Below, piece by piece: positions 46,318-57,287 of a stretch of DNA of 64,000 nt (the first letter of the stretch is position 1; each line of letters begins with the position of its first letter). Under the pieces are notes generated by a model. It was not told the origin of the DNA. It was given only the letters and a program-made list of their open reading frames with translations, and searched no databases. The position numbers were made by a program, and so were the translations under genes. The stretch is from Bifidobacterium asteroides. Its GTDB lineage: Bacteria; Actinomycetota; Actinomycetes; Actinomycetales; Bifidobacteriaceae. The stretch lies in contig NZ_QGLK01000005.1 in assembly GCF_003202755.1 (NCBI RefSeq), positions 62,001 through 126,000 on the forward strand, read 5' to 3'.

Positions 46318-47508
46318 ATGGTCATCACATCAAAGCAGCACCAGCCGCATCATGGCACCATCAGGGCAATGGTTGCCCTCATGATCACCATGGCCATGGC
46401 CGGAGCGCTGTCGGCCTGCGGATTGGGGGGCGACCAGGGCTCCTCCGCAGGATCGTCGGATCATGTGACCATCGCTGCCATTTACCCTAAGACCGGTCTC
46501 TACGCCGAGTACGGCAAGATGTTCCAGCAGGGCTTCGACCTGGCCAAGGACCAGGTCAACAAGAAGGGCGGAATACAGGGCAAGCGCCTGAACATCGACT
46601 ACTACGACACCCAATCAGACGCCAAACAGGATGCCGCCGTCGCCCCCAAGATCGCCTCCGACAAATCGGTCATCGCCGTTGTGGGAGACTACTCCTCGCC
46701 GGCCTCCTCAGCCGCATCGCCCATCTTCCAGCAGGCTGGACTGGTCCATTACGGCTTCAACAACTCCTCGCCGACTTTCACGAATTCAGGTGATCATGTA
46801 TGGACACCCCAGATCTCACAGAAGATCAACCAGGAAGTCAACGCTGAGGCAGTGTCCAAACGAGCCAAGAAGATCTCCGTCGTCTATCTGGAAAACGACT
46901 GGGGGAAGGAATCCTTCCAGTACTTCAAGGAGGCTGCGGAACGGCTCGGGGTGCAGATCGTCTACCAGTCCTCCTATCTGCCAGATTCCACGGACCTGAC
47001 TCCGATACTGATCCCAGCCAAGAATGCTGCCCCCGATGCCGTGGTGGACATCGGCTACGGACCGGATGGAGCGCTGGTCGCCAACACCCTGCGAGACAAG
47101 CTGGACTATAAGGGACCATTCTTCGGCGGTCAGGAGACCAAGGAGTTCCTCTCCCTGACCGGAGCGAACGCCCAAGGGGCCATCATTACCGGCGTCTTTT
47201 CTGCGACAGGCACCAAGGATGCGAAGGCCAAGGCTTTCGTCAAGAGCTTCGAGGACCGGTACCACACTGTTCCGGGCAACTTCGAAATCACTGCCTACCA
47301 GGCCATTATGGATCTGGCCTACGCGGGCGAGAAGACCAGCCCCACCAGGGAGGGCATCCAGGAGGCCCTAGGCAAGGTCAAGGACTTCCCGCTCTACCAA
47401 GGCCGGGGAGGGACCTTCCGGTTCAATACCAAGACCCGACGGGCGGACACGATCAAGCCCATCCTCCTCCAGGTGGATCAGGGCAAATTCAAACAGATCG
47501 AGGAGTGA
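46318..47508 (+). CDS. livK: Branched-chain-type ABC transporter substrate-binding lipoprotein
   Basis: 396 residues. The signal peptide ends in the lipobox LSAC with Cys34 as the lipidated residue (MITMAMAGALSACGLG). The mature part is a type I periplasmic-binding-protein fold (VTIAAIYPKTGLYAEYGKMF, VIAVVGDYSSPASSAASPIF). It captures the ligand outside the cell and delivers it to LivHM. The substrate could be a branched-chain amino acid, but the operon context favours a methylated or sulfur-containing amino acid. An AAGGGAG site precedes the ATG. Confidence 0.92.
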   Translation: MVITSKQHQPHHGTIRAMVALMITMAMAGALSACGLGGDQGSSAGSSDHVTIAAIYPKTGLYAEYGKMFQQGFDLAKDQVNKKGGIQGKRLNIDYYDTQSDAKQDAAVAPKIASDKSVIAVVGDYSSPASSAASPIFQQAGLVHYGFNNSSPTFTNSGDHVWTPQISQKINQEVNAEAVSKRAKKISVVYLENDWGKESFQYFKEAAERLGVQIVYQSSYLPDSTDLTPILIPAKNAAPDAVVDIGYGPDGALVANTLRDKLDYKGPFFGGQETKEFLSLTGANAQGAIITGVFSATGTKDAKAKAFVKSFEDRYHTVPGNFEITAYQAIMDLAYAGEKTSPTREGIQEALGKVKDFPLYQGRGGTFRFNTKTRRADTIKPILLQVDQGKFKQIEE

Positions 47509-47517
47509 GCAACGATC

Positions 47518-49338
47518 ATGGTCGAGACGCTCTTTTCCGGACTCATCCACGGCGGCGTTTACGCTCTGGCTGCCGTGGGGATGTCCCTGGTCTTCGGAGT
47601 GACCAATGTGGCCAATTTCGCACAAGGATCCCTGGTAGCGGTAGGCATGATGACGGCCTGGTGGGTAGGCTCCTCCCTAGGCTGGGGACTCGTTCCCACC
47701 ATACTGGCCGTCGTCCTGGTCACGGGTCTGGTCGGCCTGGTCACCAACCTCCTGGTCATCACTCCCCTGGAAGGCCGGCAGCCGATCGCCGCGCTCTTGG
47801 GCACTGTCGGCCTAGGGCAGGTGCTGGATAACGGGATGCAGCTGATCTTTGGCTCTCAGACCAGGGCCTTCCCCCAGCTGCTGCCCACCCACAACCTGCA
47901 TGCGTTGGGCATCAGCTTCGGCACCTCCGACCTGGTCATGGGTCTGGTCGCCCTGGCCAGCATGGTTGCGCTCTGGGCCTTCTTGACCTACGGCAGGACC
48001 GGACAGGCCATCAGGGCCACCTCGCAGGACTCCCAGGCCGCGTTGCAGATGGGGGTGCCGGTCACCTCCATTCGCACCATAGCTTTCGTCATCGGTTCGA
48101 TTCTGGCGGGCATCGCCGGAATTTTCATCGGCCTGTTCAAGACGAACATCAACCCCATGGACGGCAACGCCATCGGCATGACAGCCTTTGTGGCCGCCGC
48201 CATCGGCGGGCTGGGCTCCATCCCCGGAGCCATCATCGGGGGCCTGGTTCTAGGTTTGGCCGAAGCCGTCGGCGTAGGACTCTTCGGCGATGGCGTGCAC
48301 GACCTGATCACCTTCGGCACCCTCCTGTTGGTTCTGATTCTCAAGCCCTCGGGATTCCTGGGCCGCAAGGCAGACATGGGCAAGGAACCCATGACCGGAA
48401 CCCTACCGGAAGCCGCCAGACCCATCCGTCTGCCGCTTTGGGCCAACCTCGGCCTTGCAGCAGCCGCCCTGGCCACCCCCTTCATTTTCTCCGACCATCT
48501 GGCCGGCATCGGGACCCAGGTTGCCATATACGCCATTGCCGCAGTGGGCCTGACGCTGATCTCAGGATCAGCCGGTCAGACCATCCTGGGGTTGGCAGGA
48601 CCTGTGGCCGTGGGAGCCTACGCCTCGGCCCTGCTGACCATGCGTCTGCATTGGCCCTTCACCCTCTCCCTGCTGGGCGCGGCCGTCATCGCCGCCCTGG
48701 CCGCATCCCTGCTGACATTCCCGGTATGGAAGCTCAGTGGCCACTATGTGGCTATCGCCACCATAGGCGTGGGAGCAGTCATGGTCGCCATCATCCGCAT
48801 CTGGGAACCTCTGACCAGGGGCTCGCTAGGTCTGCAAGGCATTCCCCTGCCGACATTCCTGGGCAAGCCGCTCTACACCCAACAGATGCAGTACCTGCTG
48901 GATCTGGTCATTCTTCTTCTGGTCCTTGCAGTGACCTCCCGGATCCGGTCCTCACATCTGGGCCACGTCTTCGAGGCCATCGGCGAGGACGGACAAGCGG
49001 CCTGGTCCCTGGGGATCAGGACAGGGGCCTACAAGGCGCTGGCCTATGCCCTGGCATGCGGGTCGGCAGGTATCGCAGGAGCCCTGCTGGCACACCAGTA
49101 CACCTATATCGACCCGACCCTCTTCAATCCGACCATGTCGACCCTGATTCTGACCATCATCGTCCTGGGTGGCATGAAGTCCCCGACCGGAGCTGTGATC
49201 GGCTCCCTGATCCTGGTAGGGGCCCCTGAACTGCTGCGTATCCTGCCCGAGGTGAGAATCATGGCCTACGGACTCGTCCTGATCATCTTCATCATCTGCA
49301 GACCACAAGGCCTGTTCTCAACCAAAAGGAGGGCATGA
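47518..49338 (+). CDS. livHM: ABC transporter permease, LivH-LivM fusion
   Basis: 606 residues. Residues 1 to about 285 are a LivH-type permease (MVETLFSGLIHGGVYALAAV, AAIGGLGSIPGAIIGGLVLG). Residues about 305-606 are a LivM-type permease (AVGLTLISGSAGQTILGLAG, VFEAIGEDGQAAWSLGIRTG, GGMKSPTGAVIGSLILVGAP). Most bacteria encode these as separate proteins. It starts ten bases after the binding protein and overlaps the ATPase gene by four bases. Confidence 0.93.
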   Translation: MVETLFSGLIHGGVYALAAVGMSLVFGVTNVANFAQGSLVAVGMMTAWWVGSSLGWGLVPTILAVVLVTGLVGLVTNLLVITPLEGRQPIAALLGTVGLGQVLDNGMQLIFGSQTRAFPQLLPTHNLHALGISFGTSDLVMGLVALASMVALWAFLTYGRTGQAIRATSQDSQAALQMGVPVTSIRTIAFVIGSILAGIAGIFIGLFKTNINPMDGNAIGMTAFVAAAIGGLGSIPGAIIGGLVLGLAEAVGVGLFGDGVHDLITFGTLLLVLILKPSGFLGRKADMGKEPMTGTLPEAARPIRLPLWANLGLAAAALATPFIFSDHLAGIGTQVAIYAIAAVGLTLISGSAGQTILGLAGPVAVGAYASALLTMRLHWPFTLSLLGAAVIAALAASLLTFPVWKLSGHYVAIATIGVGAVMVAIIRIWEPLTRGSLGLQGIPLPTFLGKPLYTQQMQYLLDLVILLLVLAVTSRIRSSHLGHVFEAIGEDGQAAWSLGIRTGAYKALAYALACGSAGIAGALLAHQYTYIDPTLFNPTMSTLILTIIVLGGMKSPTGAVIGSLILVGAPELLRILPEVRIMAYGLVLIIFIICRPQGLFSTKRRA

Positions 49339-51116
49339 TGACAGGCAGTCAGCATAGTCCCGAACCCGCACGCGACAATCCCGATCAACCCCTGCTCAGC
49401 GTGCGCGATCTGAGCAAGAGCTTCCAGGGACTGCAGGCGGTGGCCGACGTCAACATGGATCTGGCATCCGGCCAGGTGATAGGCATTATCGGCCCCAACG
49501 GATCAGGAAAGTCCACGACCATCAACCTGATCTGCGGCTTTCTCAAGCCCGACTCGGGCCAGATCAGCCTGAGGGGACGCACCGTGACCGGCCTGCCCGC
49601 TACGGACATGGCCGAGCAGGGGGTGTCACGCACCTTCCAGAACGGTAGGGTCTTCCCGGCCATGAGCGTTGAGGAGAACGTGGCCGTGGGATTCCATAGG
49701 CGCCTGGAAGCCCGCAGGCCCTTTCGCCGTCTGGAGAGGTGGCCCATCCTGCGATGGATCCCCCTGCTGACGCAGACCTGGCTGACGCTGGTGCCCGGTC
49801 CCGCCTGCGGGAGGGAGGCGGTCGCCGAACGCAAGGCCGTCCAGTCCGAGATCGACAGATTCAGCGAGCGCCTGGAGGAGCATCGCACCCAGGCCGCCTA
49901 CACCCTGTCCTACGCCAACAGGCGCCGCACCGAAATCGCCAGAGCCCACGTCAGTTCCCCTGACATCCTGGTCTTGGACGAACCCACCGCAGGGATGAAC
50001 CAGTCGGAGACAGCCGAGGTACTGCAACAGCTCCTGGAGCTCAAGGCCCAAGGTCAGACCATGCTTCTGGTCGAGCACAAGATCGATCTGATCGAAGCGC
50101 TTTGCGACCAGGTCATCGCCATGGACGGCGGCCGGATCATCGCCTCCGGACTTCCCAGGCAGGTCAGTGCCGACCCCCGCGTCATCACCGCATACCTGGG
50201 CGACCGCAGACCCCGCAACAATGCCCCCATGAACGGGCAGGCGGATGTTCTGGCCCGGCAGAACGCCCTGGCTTCGGTCACCGCTGCGGAACCGATTGAT
50301 GGCCAGGATCCCGACAGCACAGGAACCAGGCTGAGAGCCAAGGCTGAGGCCTCTGATGATGATGAGGGGAAGCCGACCGCCGAGGGGGCACGAACATTGC
50401 TCTCCCTGGATGGCGTCGATGTGAGCTATGGCCCGGTCAAGGCCCTGGATCATGTCAGTCTTCGCATTCCTCAAGGCGGCATCGTCTCCCTCCTGGGCGG
50501 GAATGCTTCAGGCAAGTCCACAACCATGAAGACCATCCTGGGCCTGCTGGCTCCAAAGGAGGGGACCATCCGTTTGGATGGACAGGAAATCACCCACACC
50601 CCCACCAAGGATCGGGTCCGTTCCGGAATCGCCTCAGTTCCGGAGGCAAGAAGGGTCTTCGCGGCCATGAGCGTGGAGGAGAACCTGCGTATGGGCGCCT
50701 ACACCCAAAGGGAGCGCAATCAGATCGAGCAGGATCTGGATACCATATATGAGCGCTTCCCCCGCCTGGCCGAACGCCGCGGGCAGCAGGCCGGCACCCT
50801 TTCAGGAGGCGAGCAGCAGATGCTGGCCTTCGGCAGGGCCCTGATGAGCCATCCCCGGCTGATATGCATGGACGAGCCGACCATGGGCCTATCGCCCAAG
50901 CTGGTCGACCAGGTGCTTGAGCAGATCGCCTCCCTTCGCGACCAGCTGGGCATCTCCATCCTTTTGGTCGAGCAGCAGGCCGAGCTGGCCCTGTCCATCG
51001 CCGACTACGGGTACGTGCTGCAGAACGGCCTGATCCGTCTGGAGGGGCCTGCCCGACAGCTCTTGAATGATGAACGTGTCCGCCAGGCATACCTGGGCAA
51101 GGCAACCTCCCGATAG
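49335..51116 (+). CDS. livGF: ABC transporter ATP-binding protein, LivG-LivF fusion
   Basis: 593 residues with two nucleotide-binding domains. The first (about 15-295) is LivG-like: GPNGSGKSTT Walker A, VSRTFQNGRVFPAMSV Q-loop, a weakly conserved signature LSYANRRRTEIARA, and ILVLDEPTAGMN. A polar linker of about 60 residues follows. The second (about 355-593) is LivF-like: GGNASGKSTT, LSGGEQQMLAFGRALM and LICMDEPTMGLS. The pair energises LivHM. Its ATG overlaps the livHM stop. Confidence 0.93.
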   Translation: MMTGSQHSPEPARDNPDQPLLSVRDLSKSFQGLQAVADVNMDLASGQVIGIIGPNGSGKSTTINLICGFLKPDSGQISLRGRTVTGLPATDMAEQGVSRTFQNGRVFPAMSVEENVAVGFHRRLEARRPFRRLERWPILRWIPLLTQTWLTLVPGPACGREAVAERKAVQSEIDRFSERLEEHRTQAAYTLSYANRRRTEIARAHVSSPDILVLDEPTAGMNQSETAEVLQQLLELKAQGQTMLLVEHKIDLIEALCDQVIAMDGGRIIASGLPRQVSADPRVITAYLGDRRPRNNAPMNGQADVLARQNALASVTAAEPIDGQDPDSTGTRLRAKAEASDDDEGKPTAEGARTLLSLDGVDVSYGPVKALDHVSLRIPQGGIVSLLGGNASGKSTTMKTILGLLAPKEGTIRLDGQEITHTPTKDRVRSGIASVPEARRVFAAMSVEENLRMGAYTQRERNQIEQDLDTIYERFPRLAERRGQQAGTLSGGEQQMLAFGRALMSHPRLICMDEPTMGLSPKLVDQVLEQIASLRDQLGISILLVEQQAELALSIADYGYVLQNGLIRLEGPARQLLNDERVRQAYLGKATSR

Positions 51117-51228
51117 CGGGCGATAAGGAACACCTATGGGAGCAACCTTGCCTGAGACTCTGAAAGAAGATTCGATGGTGGGCTAGCAAGGGATTCCCGA
51201 CCGGACACAAGCAGAGGGGCACAACCGT

Positions 51229-52560
51229 ATGAGCAAAGGATTCGCAACAAGAGCCGTCCATGACGGCTATGACTGTCAAAGCCAGGGCGGGGGCGCAGCC
51301 AGCGTCCCCATCTACCAGTCGGCCGCCTTTGACATGGTCACCGCCGACCGGGGAGATGCCCTGGCCGCCGGCGAAATTCAAGGATTCTCATACTCCCGCC
51401 TGGCCAACCCCACGGTCAAGGTTCTGGAGGACCGCCTGGCCAGTCTGGAGGGGGGCAAGGGGGCTGTAGCCATGGCCTCGGGGATGGCAGCCGTGTCGTC
51501 AGCCCTCATGTGCGCAGCCGAAGGCGGCGGGAGACTAATTTCCCCGGTCGATCTTTATGGGACCTCGGTGGATGCCATGAAGACCTTCTTTCCCAACTTC
51601 GGCATCGAAACGGATTTTGTGGGCGACATCAACGACCTTGACGAGGTGGAATCCCTGATCCAGGACAACACCAGGGCCATCTTCGCCGAGTCCGTGGCCA
51701 ATCCGTCCACAGCCATAGCCGACATCCCCGACCTGGCCGACCTGGCCCATCGGCATGGGCTGGCCCTGATCATCGACAATACGGTGCCCACGCCGTATCT
51801 GCTCAACCCTATCGACTTCGGCGCCGACATCGTCGTCCACTCGACCACCAAGGGGATCAGTGGCCACGGCAATGCCCTGGGCGGGGTCATCGTGGATGCG
51901 GGGCGATTCGACTGGGGCAACGGCCGCTTTCCGCAAATGAGCCAGCCCGAACTGATCATCAGCGACGAACGACACGGGTCCATGGTCAGCTTTCTGGATG
52001 CCTTCGGCAAGATGGCCTTCCTCCACAGGGTCCATACCAAATACCTGCACACCTTCGGGGCCGTCATGAGCCCTTTCACCGCCTACCTGCAGCTGACCGG
52101 CCTTGAGACCCTGGCCCAGCGGGTCGCCACCGAGGTAAAGACGGCAGCAATCCTGGCCCGCCACCTGCTGACCATTCCCCAGGTGGAGCAGGTCAACTAC
52201 TCGGGCATTCCCGAGGGCCGGCGCCAGGGCGATGCGGACCAGCAGAACCGCCTGGCATCAACCCTGCTGCCCAAGGGCGTCGGCACGATCCTCTCCTTCA
52301 AGGTCCAGGGAGGCTACGGGCAGGTCAAGCGCATCGTGGACTCGGTGCGTCTCATGAGCTACATGCCCAACATCGGCGACTGCCGCACCCTGATTGTGGA
52401 CCCGGCCAGGATCACCCACAGGGAGGTTCCAGGCCTCTATCGCCTCAGTGCCGGTGTGGGCGACGACCTGATTCGGATCTCCGTAGGTCTGGAGAACCCG
52501 AATGACCTGGTCGCCGACCTGGATCAGGCCTTTGCAGCCGCCTACCCGAACACGCTCTAA
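51229..52560 (+). CDS. metY: O-acetylhomoserine sulfhydrylase-like PLP enzyme
   Basis: 443 residues of the Cys/Met-metabolism PLP family. Key features are SYSRLANPTVKVLEDRLASL, AMASGMAAVSSALM, IDNTVPTPYLLNPIDFGADI, and PLP-binding Lys208 in VVHSTTKGISGHG. The length and the long insert after the lysine (residues 215-260) fit O-acetylhomoserine aminocarboxypropyltransferase, which makes homocysteine from sulfide or methionine from methanethiol. A cystathionine- or methionine-lyase activity cannot be excluded. It is 112 bases after livGF in the same direction and links this operon to sulfur amino acids. Confidence 0.88.
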   Translation: MSKGFATRAVHDGYDCQSQGGGAASVPIYQSAAFDMVTADRGDALAAGEIQGFSYSRLANPTVKVLEDRLASLEGGKGAVAMASGMAAVSSALMCAAEGGGRLISPVDLYGTSVDAMKTFFPNFGIETDFVGDINDLDEVESLIQDNTRAIFAESVANPSTAIADIPDLADLAHRHGLALIIDNTVPTPYLLNPIDFGADIVVHSTTKGISGHGNALGGVIVDAGRFDWGNGRFPQMSQPELIISDERHGSMVSFLDAFGKMAFLHRVHTKYLHTFGAVMSPFTAYLQLTGLETLAQRVATEVKTAAILARHLLTIPQVEQVNYSGIPEGRRQGDADQQNRLASTLLPKGVGTILSFKVQGGYGQVKRIVDSVRLMSYMPNIGDCRTLIVDPARITHREVPGLYRLSAGVGDDLIRISVGLENPNDLVADLDQAFAAAYPNTL

Positions 52561-52668
52561 AAGCTGCGTCCTCTACATCACAAAACCCGTTCTGCTCCCA
52601 ACACATCCCGGATAATACGGAGCAGACATATATGCAGAGTTGCATAAAGAAGAGCCTCTTGTATAAAA

Positions 52669-52696
52669 AAGGACCCGACCAGGTGGTCGGGTCCTT
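52669..52696. terminator. Bidirectional terminator between metY and rpmG
   Basis: Perfect 12-base stem AAGGACCCGACC/GGTCGGGTCCTT with a four-base loop between convergent genes. On the minus strand it continues into TTTTTTATAC, so it is strongest for rpmG. Confidence 0.9.
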
Positions 52697-52720
52697 ATGA
52701 AGCCAAACGATAGGAAGAAC

Positions 52721-52888
52721 TCAGCGAGTCTCCCGGTGCAGGGTATGCTTGCCGCAACGGGGGCAGAACTTCTTGAGCTCCAGACGGTCAGGAGTGTTAC
52801 GACGGTTCTTGGTCGTAATGTAATTACGCTCCTTGCACACGGTGCACGCCAGCGTAATGCCAGGACGGATATCTGCGGCTTTTGCCAT
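52721..52888 (-). CDS. rpmG: 50S ribosomal protein L33 (zinc form)
   Basis: 55 residues starting [20 protein letters not shown] and ending [10 protein letters not shown]. The two CxxC pairs (CTVC, CPRC) mark the zinc-binding C+ form. It lies just downstream of tRNA-Met and tRNA-Thr, the usual actinobacterial setting. Confidence 0.96.
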   Translation of the reverse strand: MAKAADIRPGITLACTVCKERNYITTKNRRNTPDRLELKKFCPRCGKHTLHRETR

Positions 52889-52934
52889 GGTTCACCTCTA
52901 TAGTCGTTGCACGACCGACGTATGTCGGCCACAG

Positions 52935-53008
52935 TAGCGAGGAAGAGACTCGAACTCTTGACCTTACGATTATGAGTCGTACGCTCTAGCCAGCTGAGCT
53001 ACCCCGCC
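52935..53008 (-). tRNA. tRNA-Met (anticodon CAT)
   Basis: 74 bases, an elongator-type methionine tRNA: acceptor GGCGGGG pairs with CCTCGCT with two wobbles, the anticodon loop is CTCATAA, the T-loop GTTCGAGTC. The 3' CCA is not encoded. Confidence 0.94.
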
Positions 53009-53012
53009 AGAG

Positions 53013-53084
53013 AGCCTCGGGTGAGAATCGGACTCACGACCTCTTCCTTACCAAGGAAGTGCTCTGCCACTGAGCTACCGAGGC
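53013..53084 (-). tRNA. tRNA-Thr (anticodon GGT)
   Basis: 72 bases. Acceptor GCCTCGG/CCGAGGC is fully paired; the anticodon loop reads TTGGTAA. Four bases separate it from tRNA-Met. Confidence 0.95.
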
Positions 53085-53085
53085 G

Positions 53086-53167
53086 TGGCGGATAGAGGAT
53101 TCGAACCTCTGAAGCATTACGCGGCTGATTTACAGTCAGCTCCCTTTGACCGCTTGGGAAATCCGCC
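53086..53167 (-). tRNA. tRNA-Tyr (anticodon GTA)
   Basis: 82 bases, class II with a long variable arm (CCGCGTAATGC region). Acceptor GGCGGAT/ATCCGCC is fully paired; the anticodon loop reads CTGTAAA; the discriminator is A. First of the Tyr-Thr-Met-rpmG run. Confidence 0.95.
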
Positions 53168-53236
53168 ATGTCGCACTAGAACCGGAGCTCCGTACGGCAA
53201 CTTGCCTATAATGACATGTTTTTCCATTTTCCGCAA

Positions 53237-53275
53237 GTCCCGCTCCACGCCGTGTCTTCCGTGTCAGAGCGGGAC
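53237..53275 (-). terminator. Terminator of nrdF1
   Basis: GTCCCGCTC/GAGCGGGAC stem with further inner pairing, eight bases past the nrdF1 stop. The minus-strand tail (TTGCGGAAAATGG) is not strongly U-rich. Confidence 0.65.
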
Positions 53276-53282
53276 AGATGGG

Positions 53283-54338
<1,056 letters not shown>

Positions 54339-54449
54339 TCAGTCTACCGCATGGACGGACCCGACCTGTGGATGTGGATACCAAAGGGCCGGCGTCGCCA
54401 TCAAAGACGGCACCGACCATTGATTGCATATGTCTTAAGGACTGGTGCC

Positions 54450-56645
54450 TTAAAGCATGCAGCTGACGCAGCCCTCGACCTCGGTGCCCTCCAGCGCCTG
54501 CTGGCGGATCCTGATGTAGTAGAGGGTCTTGATCCCCTTGCGCCAGGCGTAGATCTGAGCCTTGTTCAGGTCACGGGTGGTGGCCGTGTCGGGGAAGAAG
54601 AGGGTCAACGAGAGCCCCTGGTCCACATGCTGGGTGGCCTCGGCGTAGGTGTCTACGATCTTCTTCCAGCCGATCTCGTAGGCGTCCTCGAAGTAGTCCA
54701 GGTTCGCGTTCGTCATGTAGGGGGCCGGGTAGTAGACGCGCCCGATCTTGCCCTCCTTGCGGATCTCGATCTTGGATGCGATCGGGTGGATGGAGCTGGT
54801 GGAGTGGTTGATGTAGGAGATGGACCCGGTCGGGGGTACGGCCTGGAGGTTCTGGTTGTAGATCCCGTCCTTGAGGATGGCCGCCTGGAGTTTCTTCCAG
54901 TCCTCAACCGTGGGAATGTGGACCTTGTACTGGTCGAAGAGGTCCTTGATCCGCTGGGTCCTGGGCTCCAGGGAGCGGCTGCCCTCAGTGTACTTGTCGA
55001 AGTAGTTCCCCTGGCCGGCCGGCTTGGCATAGTCTGACTTGGCGAAGGAGGCGAAGGCCTTCCCCCGCTCCACGGCCAGGGCATGTGAGGCCCTGTAGGC
55101 GTGGTAGGCCACGGTCATGAAGTACATGTCCGTGAAGTCCAGCCCCTCCTCGGACCCATAGTGGATGCCCTCGCGGGCCAGGAAGCCATGGAGGTTCATC
55201 TGGCCCAGGCCGATGGCATGGCCCTCGTCGTTGCCCCGCTTGATTGAGGGGACGGCCTCGATGTTGGTGTGGTCGGAGACGGAGGTCAGGGCCCGCACCG
55301 AGGTCTCGACCGTGTCGGCCAGGCCGCCGTCCATGGCCTTGGCGATGTTGAGGGATCCCAGGTTGCATGAGATGTCGCGGCCGATATGCTCATAGTTCAG
55401 GTTCTCGGAGTAGGTGCTGGGCTCCTGGACCTGCAGGATCTCCGAGCAGAGGTTGGACATGGTGATCCGGCCGTCGATGGGGTTGGCCTTGTTGACCGTG
55501 TCCTCGAAGAGGATGTAGGGGTAGCCGGACTCGAACTGGATCTCGGCCAGGGTCATGAAGAAGTCACGGGCATCGATGTACTTCTTGTGGATTCGCTTGT
55601 CCTTGACCATCTCCTCATAGCGCTCGGTGATGGAGATGTCGGCGAAGGGCTTGCCGTAGACCCGCTCCACGTCGTAGGGCGAGAAGAGGGCCATGGGCTC
55701 CTTGCGCTTGGCCAGCTCGAAGGTGATGTCGGGGATGACCACGCCCAGGGCCAGGGACTTGATGCGGATCTTCTCGTCCGCGTTCTCCCGCTTGGTATCC
55801 AGGAAGCGCATGATGTCAGGATGGTGGGCCGACAGGTAGACGGCACCGGCACCCTGGCGGGCACCCAGCTGATTGGCATAGGAGAAGGAGTCCTCCAGGA
55901 GCTTCATGACCGGAACCACGCCGCTGGACTGGTTCTCGATGTGCTTGATGGGTGCGCCCATCTCGCGCAGGTTGCTGAGCAGCAGGGCCACGCCGCCGCC
56001 CCTCTTGGACAGCTGCAGGGCGGCGTTGACGCCGCGGGAGATGGACTCCATGTTGTCCTCGATGCGCACCAGGAAGCAGGAGACCGGCTCGCCGCGCTGG
56101 GCCTTGCCCAGGTTCAGGAAGGTCGGGGTGGCGGGCTGGAAGCGGCCGGAGATGATCTCATCCGTGTACTTCATGGCTGCCTGCTCATCCCCGTCGGCCA
56201 GCTCCAGGGCCACGGCCACGCAGCGCTGGGGGAAGTCCTCCAGGTAGCGCTTGCCGTCGAAGGTCTTCAACGCATAGGAGGTATAGAACTTGAAGGCGCC
56301 CAGGAAGGTCTCGAACTCAAAGCCGCTCTCGGCCGCATGCTTGTAGATCCTGTCCAGGAACTCAGGAGTGTAGCTCTCGAAGACCTTCCGATCGTAGTAC
56401 TCGTGATCCAGGAGGTAGGCAATCCTCTCGGCCGTGGAGGGGAAAGTCATGGTGTTGGGCCGTACGTGCCGGTCCATGTACTGGCGTTCGGCCTCGCGGT
56501 CCTTGTCGAACTGAATCCTGCCGTCCTTGTCGTACAGGTTCAGCATGGCGTTCAGGGCATGGTAGTCGTGAGCCGGATCGAAGGTCTCCTCATCCTCGGA
56601 TGCGGTCCTATCCAGGGCCAGGGACGTGTCCTCGTTTGCTCCCAT
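54450..56645 (-). CDS. nrdE: Class Ib ribonucleotide reductase large subunit
   Basis: Catalytic alpha subunit converting ribonucleoside diphosphates to deoxyribonucleotides, 731 residues. The class Ib type lacks the N-terminal ATP cone. Visible features include the active-site Cys region [19 protein letters not shown], the catalytic NLCSEI, and the redox-active C-terminal CVSC of [10 protein letters not shown]. The start [14 protein letters not shown] is preceded by AAAGGA, so an ATG five codons upstream, which contains that site, is rejected. It is the only large subunit in the window and is placed between the two NrdI-NrdF sets. Confidence 0.96.
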   Translation of the reverse strand: MGANEDTSLALDRTASEDEETFDPAHDYHALNAMLNLYDKDGRIQFDKDREAERQYMDRHVRPNTMTFPSTAERIAYLLDHEYYDRKVFESYTPEFLDRIYKHAAESGFEFETFLGAFKFYTSYALKTFDGKRYLEDFPQRCVAVALELADGDEQAAMKYTDEIISGRFQPATPTFLNLGKAQRGEPVSCFLVRIEDNMESISRGVNAALQLSKRGGGVALLLSNLREMGAPIKHIENQSSGVVPVMKLLEDSFSYANQLGARQGAGAVYLSAHHPDIMRFLDTKRENADEKIRIKSLALGVVIPDITFELAKRKEPMALFSPYDVERVYGKPFADISITERYEEMVKDKRIHKKYIDARDFFMTLAEIQFESGYPYILFEDTVNKANPIDGRITMSNLCSEILQVQEPSTYSENLNYEHIGRDISCNLGSLNIAKAMDGGLADTVETSVRALTSVSDHTNIEAVPSIKRGNDEGHAIGLGQMNLHGFLAREGIHYGSEEGLDFTDMYFMTVAYHAYRASHALAVERGKAFASFAKSDYAKPAGQGNYFDKYTEGSRSLEPRTQRIKDLFDQYKVHIPTVEDWKKLQAAILKDGIYNQNLQAVPPTGSISYINHSTSSIHPIASKIEIRKEGKIGRVYYPAPYMTNANLDYFEDAYEIGWKKIVDTYAEATQHVDQGLSLTLFFPDTATTRDLNKAQIYAWRKGIKTLYYIRIRQQALEGTEVEGCVSCML

Positions 56646-56696
56646 CGGGTGTCCTTTCATGAGTATTGCAGTGATAGTGCGTGTAATGAAATAGGC

Positions 56697-57194
56697 TCAG
56701 GACTCGGGGTGGTTGCGGAAGAAATCCACAACCCCGCGGCGGACCTTCTCCTGGTCCTCCTTGGTGCCCATGAGCTCGAAATAGTAGAGGAAGGGCACAT
56801 TGCACTTGCGGGAGATGATGTCCCCCGCCATGCAGAAGGCCTCCCCGAAGTTGGTGTTGCCCGAGGCGATGACCCCGCGGATACCGGACCGGTTGGCCGG
56901 GTCGTTCAGGAAGCGCTTGATCTGCGGCATGACCGCCTTCTTAGCTGATCCGCCCCCATAGGTGGGGACGATCAGGATGTAGGGCTGCCGAATGTTGAGC
57001 GGCGGATCCTTGGGCCTCAGAGGGATGCGGAAGACGTCAATCCCCTCGTCATCCAAATGGCAGTTGGCGATGAACCGGGCGGTGTTGCGCGAGGCCGACG
57101 AGAAGTAGACCACGGCCCCCAGGTGCTGACCCTGGGCGGCGAACTCGGGAGCGCTGAGCTCCGAATCAATTCCGGCGGTCTGCTGTTGCTCCAT
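56697..57194 (-). CDS. nrdI: NrdI flavodoxin-like protein (first copy)
   Basis: FMN protein of 165 residues that supplies superoxide to activate NrdF. It has the phosphate-binding loop [33 protein letters not shown] and IASGNTNFGEAFC near the flavin, and FLYYFELMGTKEDQEKVR at the end. A perfect AGGAGG lies four bases before the ATG. It heads the nrdI-nrdE-nrdF1 operon, which has its own pair of NrdR boxes. Confidence 0.94.
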   Translation of the reverse strand: MEQQQTAGIDSELSAPEFAAQGQHLGAVVYFSSASRNTARFIANCHLDDEGIDVFRIPLRPKDPPLNIRQPYILIVPTYGGGSAKKAVMPQIKRFLNDPANRSGIRGVIASGNTNFGEAFCMAGDIISRKCNVPFLYYFELMGTKEDQEKVRRGVVDFFRNHPES

Positions 57195-57287
57195 GCTTCC
57201 TCCTGATCAGGCCATCCAAAGCCTGTCTTGACGGTGATGCCCGCCCTGAAGACGGACCAACCTGAACCCGCCCAGCGCGAGCCTGAA

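Noticed and set aside
55386-56948. 520-residue open frame opposite nrdE
   Set aside because: Antisense to a highly conserved gene and without any recognisable domain.
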